Positions 43,779 through 56,762 of a DNA stretch of 64,000 bases are shown in pieces (within the stretch, counting starts at the first letter, position 1; each line of letters begins with the position of its first letter). The DNA is from Circinella umbellata (taxonomy: Eukaryota > Mucoromycota > Mucoromycetes > Mucorales > Lichtheimiaceae): contig JAIWNF010000011.1 in NCBI GenBank assembly GCA_025093555.1, forward strand, positions 310,001 to 374,000, given 5' to 3'. The notes under the pieces are model-generated. The model did not search any database. It was not told the origin of the DNA and was given only the letters and a program-made list of their open reading frames with translations. A program made the translations under genes and the position numbers.

Positions 43779-46700
43779 ATGACAAAAGATACCACAGCCA
43801 CGAAAAAGCTTTTAGTCAGAACAATACTGCCCTTACTTCATGTTCTCCCTTTGGCGGATGATGGCTCGCCCGATAATGCCAAGACCGTAAATATAACTTT
43901 CTTTTTTTCGCATTCCATCCATAAACTTTACTTTTATTATTTTTTCCTTCTATAAAGAAGATCATCATTATTTACCCCATCTTATAATTATAATTATATT
44001 ATTAATGAGTGGTTTATCCGTTCCATGCCGTCCTTTTGTTCTCCACTTTTTCTTTTTACTTTAATAACGAGCTCAGAGACATTATTATAAACAACCCTTT
44101 ATGCTTTTTTTGTGTGTGTCTTATTAGCCCTTAAACTATTCTCTCTTTTTTTAACTCCTCCTCCCCCAAATGCAGAAAAAAAACACTTTTTTGTTATCCA
44201 TTTTGTCCATACTGCCCACTACAGCAAGTATATTATATATATATATATATAATCAACGAAAAACAATACCCCTTTTATAAGTCTCCCCCCCCAGTTCTTC
44301 TTTTACGCGATTTTTTGCCTTTCTGCATAGGAACATTCTCTCCAGAAAAAAAGAGCTCTCTGGATGTGTGTTTGTGATATATTAGTGGGATTTATTATTA
44401 TTATCATTATTATTTCATAATTGTTCCTTAAACGTCATCTACCCTACTCATAAAAATTGTTTCTCACTGCATCCCCAATTTTTTTTTCTTTAGTATGTTC
44501 GAATTCCGCTGTATCGCGACCAAAGTTGTCATCTCCGTTTTATGCTAAAGAAGGGTTCTACTGCAGCTAACAGCGCTCCAATTCTGAACGTTTATCAAGG
44601 GTAAAAAAATATATCACTTATTATTGCTACCACTATTAGTATTATAATAATTAGTATTAATTATTATTAACTGCTATTATTATTATTGTATTTTACAATA
44701 ATCACCCTATACATGATTTATTTGTTAATAGGTCATCATTATCATTTTCAGTACCGTAAGTGCTTTTATTATGGTAGTTTTTCTTTTTTAAACAAAAAGC
44801 AAAAAAGATTAATCCGGGTATATTTATTTTTATAATATTGTACATGCCTATACAATCCCTTTAAGATTCGACGGAGAACATCATCACTGCGATATAGAAC
44901 TCAAAACACCCGGTGCATATGCTTATCACGTCAGTTTTACTGATGAAAAAGAAAATGACAATAACAAAGGCGATGATAACGGCAAATCAAAAAGAACAAC
45001 AAAGAAGAATGAGAAATCGGGATATTTCGTGGTCGAGCCACGTTTGTACAACCATCTTCCATTGGATGCTGTTATGATTCAATCAATTGTCCCGAAATGG
45101 ATGGGCCCACTTTCACAATGGCAACCTCATATCGATCTAATTAAAAAGTCCGGTTACAATATGATCCATTTTGCTCCTATGCAGCAACGCAGTGGCTCCG
45201 ATTCACCCTATAGTATTCATGATCAACTTTTATTTGCAGATGATTTATTTCATTCAAAACAACCCCATAATCATCATCATAATGATAAAGAAGTAGAAGA
45301 AGAATATGTCATTGTATTACCAGAAAGGCAGGAGCGTATTGAACTCGTTCGGGCAGCACTGAGAGATATCCAAACGAGACATGGGATCATGTGTTTATCG
45401 GATGTCGTTTGGAACCATACCAGTTATGATTCTCCGTTTTTAAACGACCATCCAGATGCAGGTTAGTACCTTGTAGTTAAAAAAAAGGTTTTTGATTTTA
45501 ATGACAACAATCATAAAATAGTATATAATTTACTTTCATTACTACTATTATATTATTGATATTTACTGACTGTTTGCTATTGTCACTTTCATGTAAAAAT
45601 AAAAATTACCTTATTTCTAGGATATAATTTGGAAAACTCGCCACATCTTGTACCTGCTTATGAACTTGATACAGCGCTTTTAGAATTATCAAAAAATATG
45701 GACAAGGCCGGTTTACCCAAAATAATAAAAACGACGCAGGATGTCGATGAAGTGATTACATACATCAAAAAAACAATTTTCCCGCGTCTTAAACTTTGGG
45801 AATACAAAAAAATAATCGATCCAGCACCATATACGGACGAGATCATAAAAGAAATATTATTAAATTCACAACAGGAACCGCAACAACAAGATTATAAGCT
45901 GGAAAAAAATCTACCTATTAATGTCCTGGCTGATTTGTTTGGTCAATATGCAATCCAAGACGATGCTAATCCCGGAGTTCGAGTATCAAAATCACTTGAC
46001 CTATCTCGTGCCATTTCATTCGTTCAAATGTTGATATCTGCAGGTTATACAATGGATATCTTTATTTCCAAAGATGACAACAACAATGTTAAAGAAAAAC
46101 AAACTAGTATAGAGCAAGATTGTATGACAACAAATGTTACTACTATTTTCAACAAATTGTTGAGTCAATATAACTTGGTTCAATATCAAGAGTATGATAA
46201 AGATGTTGAAATTGCACTAGAAAACATTCGTTCAAGAATTATGTATACTCGGTTAGATGAAAATGGTCCTCTTTTAGGTGAAATCAATGAAAAGTGAGTA
46301 AAAACAAATCTCATTTTTTTTTTATTGTTGTCAAGGAACAGTTTTTATTTTGCATCAATTCTTTGTCCTTATCCAGATTCATGCATACACATAATTTAAT
46401 TATACGTACATAATTATATGTTTATTTAAATTATGCAACCAGTTAGTAATCAACACAAAAAAAAACAATTGGGGGTGTACTTTATTTCTCATCATATTAT
46501 ATTGTATAGTTCTCCACTTCTTGAAAGCTACTTTACCCGATTAGACAATAAAAATATTGCTTTGGCCAACAATGGATGGATTTGGAACGCAGACCCTATG
46601 CAAGATTTTGCAGGACCAGAGTCATCTGCTTATTTACAACGCCAGCTGATTTGTTGGGGAGACTGTGTGAAATTGCGTTATGGGAATTCGCCCAACGACA

Positions 46701-49700
46701 ATCCCTGGTTATGGAATCACATGCGGGAATATACGGAATTGGTTGCTTCAATGTTTGATGGTGTACGCATCGATAACTGTCATTCTACACCTATTCATGT
46801 TGCTGAATATCTATTGAATGCAGCACGTCGTATACGTCCTGATCTTTATGTCTTGGCCGAATTATTTACTGGATCTCCTGAAATGGATCTTCACTTTGTT
46901 TCCAGGTTAGGTATTCATGCTTTGGTGAGAGAAGCTATGCAAGCTTGGGATCCTCATGAATTATCAAGATTGATCCACCGTCACGGTGGCAAGCCCGTAG
47001 GCAGTATGGATCAAGATTTGAATTGGAAAGTAGTTTCCTTGGATAATTCGAAAAAAACCAAGACAAAAGCCTTGATGATCCCAATTGAACATGGAAGTTC
47101 TCCAAGAGCTTTATTTATGGATTGTACGCACGATAATCAAACACCATTCCAAAAACGATCTGCTGAGGTACGTAGTGTACTGATATGTGTGTATGTGTAC
47201 ATGTGTGCAGATAATATATATATATAAACATCTAAACAAAAGTACAATGAATAACGTACATTATTTATTTCTCTTAAAATAGGACACGTTATCCAATGCA
47301 GCACTTGTCGCATTTTCAGATTGTGCCACGGGTAGCGTCAAAGGCTATGACGAAATTTATCCTTATTTATTGGATGTGGTTAAAGAAAAACGTCTCTATT
47401 CATCTTTATTACAACACCATGTCGGTATTGTTGACGTCAAGGCAAAACTGCAAAAGTTGCATCTTAGTATGTCTTTGGAAGGGTTTACAGAAATACATGT
47501 TCATCACGAAGGTGATTATATCATGGTGCATCGACAACACCCAGAAACCCATGAAGGATATCTCTTGATTGCTCATACTGATTTCCCTAACAAATCTGGT
47601 AAAATTAAACCTATTCGTTTACACATGACAAGACTCAGTTATATGTTCGGTGCATGCTTGATTGTGGATTCTAAGAGTGCTAATACTGACAAAGAGAACA
47701 AGTGTTTAACCGGGTTACCAAGCCAATGCATTGATTTACCGGCGCCACAATTAACTCAAGAAGTGGATGATGATTATGTCACAATCGAATTACCAGAAGA
47801 TGGTTCATTTAGTCCAGGATCTATTTATGTATTCAAAACTTCTATTGGCGAACAATTGGATGAAGAGATTGAACGACTAGTTACTCATGTTCCTGATACT
47901 GCCATCGCTCCATTGGATCTACTTGATTGCAATGTCATTTTATATCGTTGTGAAGGCGAAGAAATAGACGCAACAGGTGGAAATGGTGTCTATGATATCC
48001 CAGGTTGGGGTAAACTGCCTTATGCTGGTTTGGAAGGATTCATGTCCGTTCTGCGTCCCATAGTACGTGATAATGATCTAGGCCATCCATTGTGTGATAA
48101 TTTGCGTCAAGGCCCGTGGGCCATGAATTATTGTCAAAATCGACTCGAGGGCTATCCACATTGTAAAGAGCTAGTCAATTGGTTTGCTTCAGGGTTCGAT
48201 GCTATTCAAAAAAAACTACCAGATTTCTTGATCCCGAAATATTTTTCGATTGCAATTCATACGGTATATAATCGTGTTCGTGATCATGCATTATCCAAAA
48301 TGTCCCCTTTGATTTATAACAGTTTAGATCCATTTATACATCAATTGGCACTATGCTCTGTTCAAATGTATGGTGATGTACCTTCTACCGGATTATATCC
48401 TTGTAATAACAAAGGTGCTACTCGAGAAGAGGATGATTTACGTGTTGGAAGTTTAGCTGCTGGTTTACCTCATTTTTCACATGGATTTATGCGTACATGG
48501 GGCCGTGATGTGTTTCTCTCTTTACGTGGATTACTTTTGGTTACGGGTCAATATGAAGCGGCCAAACACCATATTCTTGCCTTTGCGGCCACATTAAATC
48601 ATGGTCTTTTACCTAATTTATTGGATGCGGGTCGATCACCTCGATACAATGCTCGTGATGCCGTATGGTTCTTTATGCAATCTGTTCAAGATTATTATTT
48701 TATGGCACCTGGTGGTGCTTCAATTCTTAAAGAACGAGTCAAACGTCGATTTCCAAAAGATTATACATATGTTCCTGTAGATGAAGGGTATAAATGGGAA
48801 AGTACTATCGGTGAACTTGTGCAAGAGATCTTGCAACAGCATGCACAAGGCATTCATTTCCGTGAACACAACGCAGGAACGAAAATTGATTCCCAAATGA
48901 AGGATGAAGGTTTCAATATTGATATTACCGTCGACTGGACAACAGGTGTTTTGGTCGGTGGTAATATATGGAATTGTGGTACATGGATGGATAAAATGGG
49001 TGAAAGCGAAAAGGCTGGCAATAAGGGTTATCCTGGTACACCGCGTGATGGTGCTCCTATTGAAATTACTGGATTATTGAAAAGTACATTGCGTTGGGTT
49101 ATACAAATTCAAAGTAAAAATCAATTTTCGTGGCCTGGTGTTCAAGGTATAAAGTTATTAATCCCCTCCCCTTCCCCTTGCATTTCTTTTGTTAGTATTT
49201 TAGTAATAATACTGTATAATCATAACTATAACTTTACTGCATTTTTCAAACGCTAGTGAAAGACAAGCTTGTTACATATAAGGATTGGAATGAATTGTTA
49301 CAAAAGAATTTTGAACGTGTTTATTACATTCCACGTGGTAAAAACTTTGTTTTTTTATTGTACCAGTCTCCCCCCCCCCCCAGTCCAATATTAAACAAAA
49401 AAAACGTAAACTTTGTGGGATGAAGAAAAAAAATGTTAATTAAATTCTATATATAAAAATTTTATTGTAGACCCAAGTCAAGACGAAAACTATGAAGTCA
49501 ATCCAAAAATAATCCACCGTCGAGGTATCTACAAGGATGTCTATAAAGCCACGTGGCCTTATGCAGAATATCAATTTCGACCAAATTTAACTGTAGCAAT
49601 GGTGGTTGCACCTGAACTTTTCAACCAAGATCATGCAACAGAATGTTTACAATTAATAAAGAAGATATTATTAGGACCTCTAGGTATGCGTACCTTAGAT

Positions 49701-50033
49701 CCAGCCGATAAACGTTATCGACCTTATTATAAAAATAATGAAGACTCGGAAGATTTCGATACAGCTAAAGGAAGGAATTATCATCAAGGACCGGAATGGG
49801 TTTGGCCAACAGGGTATTATTTACGGGCCGCTTACAAGTTTAAAACCTTGACGCCTCCAGAGATTGCCCGGATTACCAGAGCACATCGTGACTATATTAG
49901 TACAGATATTTGGGCAGGATTGCCTGAACTAACCAATAAGGACGGAGAAACTTGTTGGGACTCTTGTTTTACACAAGCTTGGTCAGCAAGTGGATTATTA
50001 GACCTTATGTTTGATATGGAACAACAACAATAA
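43779..50033 (+). CDS. GDB1: Glycogen debranching enzyme (glucanotransferase / amylo-1,6-glucosidase)
   Basis: Nine exons (43779-43886, 44494-44600, 44732-44755, 44866-45461, 45621-46293, 46510-47167, 47283-49146, 49257-49337, 49471-50033) close in frame to 1,557 residues, the normal eukaryotic length. The N-terminal GH13-type 4-alpha-glucanotransferase shows GYNMIHFAPMQQRSGS, LSDVVWNHTS, FDGVRIDNCHST (nucleophile about Asp591) and VLAELFTG (acid about Glu620). The C-terminal GDE_C glucosidase domain shows FMRTWGRDVFLSL, LRGLLLVTGQYEAAK, NARDAVWFFMQ, VDWTTGVLVGGN, WVWPTGYYLRA and GLPELTNKDG. It shifts maltosyl and maltotriosyl units and hydrolyses the remaining alpha-1,6 branch during cytosolic glycogen breakdown. 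Exon 3 is a 24-nt microexon. An acidic-basic low-complexity insert (KENDNNKGDDNGKSK) lies in the N-terminal beta domain. Confidence 0.96.
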
Positions 50034-50464
50034 CTTATCAAAAAATAGGATAAAAGAAAAAGAGTTTGGAATGCAAGAATAAGTTGAATTGATTGTTTGC
50101 TGTAACATCTAATTTATGTATTATGTAATAATAATAGTAAAGAATAAGAAGTGAGGGAAAAAATTGGATCAGATACTGTAATAATAATAAAGAAATACGA
50201 TAATACTAGCTTAATGATAATAAGAATGATCTTCATCAAACTTTTAAAGCATAAAAAACAATGAAATAAATTCAAGAATGAATTTTTTTTTCTTCGTTAA
50301 ATTCAACAGCAAAAAAGGAAGAATGAGACAAACAAACAGACAAATAATAATAATAGTAATAGTGATAATAGTAATTATAATAATCATGCTAATAATAATC
50401 AAATGTTTTTTTTTTGCTTTTGTATTTCCTTCTACCTCCTTTTTTTTCTTCCTCCTTTGAATTA
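50034..50464. other. Convergent intergenic region
   Basis: AT-rich 3' flanks of the debranching enzyme and the GCK-III kinase, with an ATAATAATAGTAATAGTG microsatellite-like tract at about 50345-50400. No gene. Confidence 0.55.
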
Positions 50465-53400
50465 CTAATTACTATTTTTCAAGCAACGATACATTTCGTC
50501 AAACAACAATTGAGTTGTTCCGGGACATTCTCTTTCGGCTCCATGAAAAGCTCTTCGCAATGTTTCTAATGCAACTTGAGATTTATGACTTCTTGATCCA
50601 GCCTGAAGCTTATAATAACAATTGTTTTTTTTTTGCCATGAAATCAATACAATATGCATTAATTTATCAATTTTTTCAGTTCTCTTTCCTTTGCCTCCCC
50701 CTTTTTACGGCGATCTTTTTTTTTCTATGATTGATAACTCGTCCCCTCAACTGTAAAGCCCCCCTTTTTCGTTCTCCTTTATTTTGTCTTCATTTTCATT
50801 ATTTACCTTGATCAATGCCGGATTGACAGCTTCTCGGAGGATAGTCTCGCTCTTTGATGTATTGCTACTTCTGGAAGAACCAGTATTGCTTGAGATTTGA
50901 GAAGAAGAATGGGTATAATTATTATGGAAATCATTACTACGTTGCTGGACATATTTAGAATCGATAGCACGAACTGTATTTTGACTTGCTGTTTCATCAA
51001 TATCACTATAAAGTGTGCTACTTGATGATGAGCTCTATAATATACGATTAGATAATTTTGTCAGTCCCATAATAGATTAACATTGAAAGTAAAAAAAAAA
51101 AAAGAGCTACATTTTTCTTATCTGCCCTCAACACTCAAAAATAAAAAAGACACTAAATTCTTAAATCTCCAAGCCAATGTATATTAATAGAAATATATAT
51201 ATTTTACCCTGGAATCTGGCGAGTTTCGAGGTAATCCGAGCGGCCGATTACTATTATTATTGCTGTTACTGAGAGGTTTCAATTGTTGACAAGAGGGTGA
51301 TAGAGGGAGTGGACGCGTGTAATTATTGCTGTTGTTATTATTGCTGTTATGAGTCACAGTAGATGTCGAAGTGGTGCTCACAAGTGATTGTGTACTTCCA
51401 GCATATGAACCCAATGAGTATCTACTTGGTGAAGCAGATGGAATAGAGGGTTTTGGGGCCGGTGGAAGTGATTGACGGACAGTGCCAAAATCCCAGCCAT
51501 CATCGTCGCCTACATCCATTCTAAGAACAGCAAAAAAAAACAGAGAGAGATAAGCTTACTTCATTTTGTACAACAATTATCTTAAGTTGTATTTACAAAC
51601 GTACGCTGAATCGCCTTGGGAATGAGTACTACTTCTATCGTCGTGCGTAGCAGCCCATTGTTCATGTTGTTCAATTAATTCAGTCAAATACGATATTTTC
51701 TTTGCACTCTTGATAAATTTGTGCTTTAATAATTCTTTGGCAGTTGGTCTCTGTTGTGATTTCCATAAGATATAATTAATTAATTATTATTTTTCTCTCG
51801 TTCTTTCTTTGAAAATCAATAATAATGATAGTAATAGTGGTAAAAGTGGTGTTACCTGTTTTGGTTCTTTTTGTAGGCATACATGAACAAAATCTCGGAA
51901 CTGTTTACTATAATTGCCTTCCAATACAGGAGGAGGATCTTTAGGTATAAGGAATAAAACACGCATTGGATGTTTTTCAGCATGAGGTGGTTCACCCTTT
52001 GCTAATTCCATTGCTGTAATACCTAATGACCAAATATCTGCTTTGTAATCATATCCTGATTGTTTGATTACTTCAGGTGCCATCCAAAACTAATATTCAG
52101 AATCACACATCCAATAAGAACGCATTCATTTACACCCAATCATCTCTCACAAATTAATAGCCATACATAATATATAATTATATATATATATTATTCTCCG
52201 CACAAACTTCTAGAACCAAATAACCTTCTTTTCTTTTTCTACTTACAGGTGTACCAACAAATGTATTTTTTTTCGTTAAACTTGCTGTGAGCTAATACAA
52301 AGTTAATATATATATATATCAATGTCATTTTTTTATGTAAGTATATAATTTTTTGTAAATAAGAAAAAAAAAAGAAAGTTGTTGGGGTTGTATATATATA
52401 TATATATATATATTATGTGCACGGGTAGTAATTAAAGCGTGAATGGTTCCCATTAAAAATAAAGTTTACCTGACCAGAAACGCCAAAATCCGCAAGTTTG
52501 ACTATAATTGAGATTTATTCGTTTAATAATCTTTTATTTTTTAACTTTATTCCACATATCCAAATACTAATAATAATGATAGGTTACCTTCACCATTGGA
52601 ACCAAGTAATATATTTGCGGCTAAAAAAATAATTATTATTCGTTGTTAAAGAAATTCATCCCACTACTGTCTTTTTTAAAGATTGATTAATTGATTGTTA
52701 TTACTAAATTACCTTTAATATCTATGAGTACGAAACAAAAAAAAAATATAGTATATTAGCATTATTATTGAAAATCTTTTTTATAGTTATGATAGTTAAT
52801 AATAATAACATACCACGATGAAGTTTTCCTTCAGTATGTAAATATTCGAGACCACGAAGTAATTCACGTATAATAATAGCAATATATTGTTCTGGCATTG
52901 GATTTGCTTTTAACTATATATAATTGGTATTATTACTAATTGAGTATTTGATTAATATATTTGTTAAATAAACGAATTTACTTACAAGGTCACTACATGA
53001 TCCGCCAGAACAATATTCCATTACAATCCATAATGAACTATCTTTGAGGTATGATCCATGATATCTATAATAGCAATACAATCAAAAAGTCAATTAGAAA
53101 TATATATTTCTCCTCTCTTTTATATTTATATTTATTTTTGTTCCTTTTCCCCCTCCTCTCCCTTTCCTACCCCATTTTTTTTTTGGTCTGTCTTTTTTAT
53201 TCTTTATGCGCCAAATAATAATAATGATAATAATATTTACTTTGTTACATATTGTGAATCTAGTTGAGAAAGAATGGCAATCTCTTGTTGAATATCGTCT
53301 ATTTCATCTTCAGCACTTTCGAGATCAATTATTTTAATAGCAACCGGTTTTTGAGTTCGTTTGTCAATGCTAAATACATACAATTAAAGAAGTTAAGCTT

Positions 53401-53814
53401 TGTAAGAGGATCTTTATATATATCATATCGCGTTTCCCCTTAAGGTCAACTTTTATTTTTTAACTCTTCATCTCCTTACCCTTTAAACACTTCACCAAAC
53501 GATCCTTTGCCTGTGTGTTATTCGCGATGATAAATAATAATAAAAAAGGTAGTTGTCGTTAAAGAACATTATTTTTTAAGTTACCCAAATAAATTTAAAA
53601 AATTAGATATTTGGTTGCTATGTAATAAATATATTCAAATATGTACCTATACGTTCATGTTTGGTATAAAAAAGTTCGGGATCAGAGGTATGTCGAGCAG
53701 TATTCTGAATTAAAGTAGAATTCAAAAAGAAATATTCATTTTATTAGTTACCAATGCACAAAAAAATAATTAATAAATCCCAGAAAAATATGTTATATGC
53801 TTGAAACAAACCAT
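50465..53814 (-). CDS. Ste20-like protein kinase, GCK-III (MST3/Sid1/Kic1) group
   Basis: Fifteen coding exons (53814-53812, 53704-53647, 53510-53480, 53369-53241, 53064-52986, 52913-52814, 52721-52713, 52620-52588, 52501-52470, 52291-52247, 52089-51856, 51750-51605, 51520-51208, 51034-50807, 50602-50465) join in frame to 525 residues. The kinase domain shows [87 protein letters not shown] and [13 protein letters not shown], all typical of GCK-III. A Ser/Asn-rich linker is followed by a conserved C-terminal region ([16 protein letters not shown]). Such kinases act with MO25/Mob-type partners in septation and polarity (SIN/RAM-type pathways). Two features are odd: the first coding exon is just the ATG, and exon 7 is 9 nt long (D-I-K of HRDIK). 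Confidence 0.92.
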
Positions 53815-54102
53815 CGTTTTTTTTTTCAACCAACGTGTTACTTTATTCTCTAATTTTTATTTGTTACTTTGAAATGGAATAAAAAAGATGAGCGAGAGAG
53901 CAAAAAAAAGGGGGTCGGGGTAGGATGGAGTGGTTGCGTTGAGTGTGTATGAAATATGTGTATGTATTTTTTAAGAAATCTTTTAACAGATAAATGTTTG
54001 TTGTTGTTGTTGTTGTTGCTAAGAGAAAAAAAAGGAAATAAAAATGCCAAAAGTGAAAGAAAGAAAAAAAAAGAAAGATGTAACAGCACAAAATATTTTA
54101 TT

Positions 54103-56343
54103 TTAGTTTTGAAAGAGTAAACTAGCTGCCAAGTCTGGGTTTCCTGACGCCATATCCAACGCATTGATAGCCTCCTATTATTACAATTATATTTAATCTT
54201 ACAAGTCCTGTTCCTTTTTATTCATTTCTATAATTTGTTTTCTCATAAATTATATCTTACCTGACGGCTCACTCCAAGGTTTGTGAGCAACTTAACATGT
54301 TCTTCCGGGTATTTGGATTCTTTTTATAAAAAATATAAAATCATTTTCTTTTTTAATTATTTGATCCAACAAATAAAAATCAATATAAATTTACCTTGAT
54401 TTGATTGTTGTTGTACTTGTGGTTGTTGGGGTTGTTGCTGTTGTTGTTGGGATGCAGGTTGGGATGCAGGTTGAGATGATGTCCCTGAACTACTGCTACT
54501 AGCAGCCGCATTTGCCGAAGCTTGAGGACCCGCAACACGCGCTTCTGTCGGCATTTCATCGTCGGCACTACCATGAATCTTTAAAAAGGAAAAGATGTTC
54601 GTTTAATTAGTTTTTTCGCTGACTTTGTAAAAAAAAAAAGCTTACTTCAATCATGCGTTGTTTTTCTGGGAGCTCGTGCTCATTTAAAAAGGGTATATCG
54701 CCATCATCAAATGTCAATGCGTTTTTTCGAAGATCAATACATGCCTAGTCATTTTTAGTTGATTAATAATTGTATAATTGTTTCACCAATAATCGAATAT
54801 ATATATATATATATATGAAAAGAGAAAAAATAAAATACACCTTACCCTATGTCTCCTCAACATATCAAGACCAAACAATAATTCCGAACCTTTTCCTTCC
54901 ACAACAATAAATGAACAAGCAATGAAAAAATCTTTTGAAAGCTTCATTTGTGCACTGTGAATTCGTCCCAAAATATTGGCTGTACCTACACCCTTTGCAA
55001 TACCACTAAATCGAGTATCTACCAATCGGTTTAACCCACATGCTTCTGCTGTTTCAGGACTGACTTTATTATGACACACCAAGATTCAAGTTTTCTTTGT
55101 TAGTAACTTTTATTGATATGGATAAATGTCGATCCATTCATAAGAGGAAAAAAACAGGTATCTGTATATACTTACTGACGGTACTTTGTGCACCTGAATC
55201 AACTAATGCAACAAGTTTGCGACCATTGATTTCAACATTGATATATAATCGAGTAACCTAATAATACATTCTATTAACCTTTTTTTTCTTAAATAAAAAT
55301 AATTCTCATTTTTTTTTATATTTACTCGTGCAAACGATTCAGGATTATATTCCATAGCAGCTTCAAGATTAGCTGCAATGTTTTCTTGTCGAATAGCATC
55401 TTCAATACGTTTTTGTGCTTCTACATCAAATGGATCACTATTGGCAGCAACCTACATAATATTCATATTAGTAATGATCCCATTTTTCTCCTTGCTTTGT
55501 TAATTACCATATCCATGCGTTGTTGTTCAGCATGTCGCCTATTTTGTTCTAATTGTTGAACCATAGATGAAAATCGAGCAGGATCATTTAAAGCTGCGCG
55601 AGCTAACTCGGGGTTTGTCTGTACAAATATATATATTTATCCATTGTCAATAAGCATATCTACTCTTTTTTATAGTAGTTTTATTTCTTTTCTTTCTTAC
55701 ATTAGCAAGTTGCTGTAATAAACGAGGATCGCGCAAAACATGTTGTCGCATAAGATCAAAATTTGGATTACTGTTTTTTTTTTGAAATTCAATTTGAAAA
55801 ACAAATAATAGTTAAAATGACAAAATATTGTTTCATTCAATCCATTCAATCTCACCTCACTCGAAGATATATATAATCACGCGTATGAAACAAAAAATAA
55901 CAAAATAAATCGCGTTAAAATTAAAAAAAAAAAAAGAGAGAAAAAAACAAAAGATACCTTGCCATGGCATCTTCACCACCTGCTCCTGAAGAAGCTGCTG
56001 TTGGTTTACGGCGCATTAAGATTAGATCATCTTGACCTACACCATATTCTTCTAATAACTTTTTTGCTTCGTTCAAAAGTTGACCATTATGATATAAATC
56101 TTGTTGTTCTGGAGGTACTCCTGACTAATTTAATTTTATATATCAAAGTATATATTTCAAATCAGCCCTTGAGTAATGCAGTTACATAGAAAGAAAGGAA
56201 CAAAGTGGTGAAGACAATAAAAAAGAGGACGTGTTAAATCTTACTTCAGTTTCGAGTAAAGCTTTCAAGTCTTCAATAGCCATTTGACTATCAATTTCCA
56301 AATTATAAAGGTCGTCAGTTTCAGTTGTAACTACAATTCTCAT
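54103..56343 (-). CDS. DDI1: Ddi1-type ubiquitin shuttle and aspartic protease
   Basis: Eleven exons (56343-56245, 56124-55958, 55770-55701, 55618-55508, 55451-55326, 55257-55176, 55063-54846, 54744-54646, 54578-54395, 54319-54261, 54174-54103) encode 428 residues. Domains in order: ubiquitin-like ([18 protein letters not shown] to about 75), helical domain ([32 protein letters not shown]), retropepsin-like protease with active site LVDSGAQST (Asp211), flap and core ([29 protein letters not shown]), Gln/Ser-rich linker, and a C-terminal UBA ([32 protein letters not shown]). It binds polyubiquitinated proteins and the proteasome and can cleave heavily ubiquitinated substrates. All domains are present and the active-site motif is intact. 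Confidence 0.95.
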
Positions 56344-56762
56344 GATTACTATTTTTTTTTGTAGGTAAGAAAAGAAAAGAAAGAAAAAAAGAAAGCAACA
56401 AATACAGTTTATTACCACTAACTTGTTAGCATGTTGTGTCTCCTTTAGTTTCCCAGCAAACATGAATCTCAGCAATTCAATTCCGACATACTCTATTAGG
56501 AATGAATCGCATTGAAAAAAAAACCATTGAAGTAATAGAGAAAAAGAGATAATGAAAAGGTATCTTTGTTTGAAAATGTAAAAAATAATAGTAATAATAA
56601 TAGTAATAATAATAGTAATAAAATCAGATGGGGATGGGGGAGGTGAACTAGTGTATGTTGTATATGTTTGTGTATGTGCGTGTGTGTTTATAATGGTAGA
56701 ACAAAAAGGACAGGAGAGAGAAAGGAGAGAAGTATAAAAATATTGATAATTATGTAATACAA
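56344..56762. other. Intergenic: DDI1 upstream and transcription-factor 3' flank
   Basis: Contains an ATAGTAATAATA repeat at 56588-56622. A minus-strand frame of 97 codons overlapping the DDI1 start region (56182-56475) mostly reads through 5' leader and intron sequence and is not a gene. I looked here for a downstream membrane-anchor exon of the Spt23/Mga2-type gene and found none. Confidence 0.5.

Noticed and set aside
56182..56475. 97-codon minus-strand frame beginning before DDI1, considered as a last exon of the Spt23/Mga2-type gene
   Set aside because: It overlaps DDI1 exon 1, no hydrophobic anchor results from a phase-consistent splice, and it is better explained as DDI1 leader plus intron.
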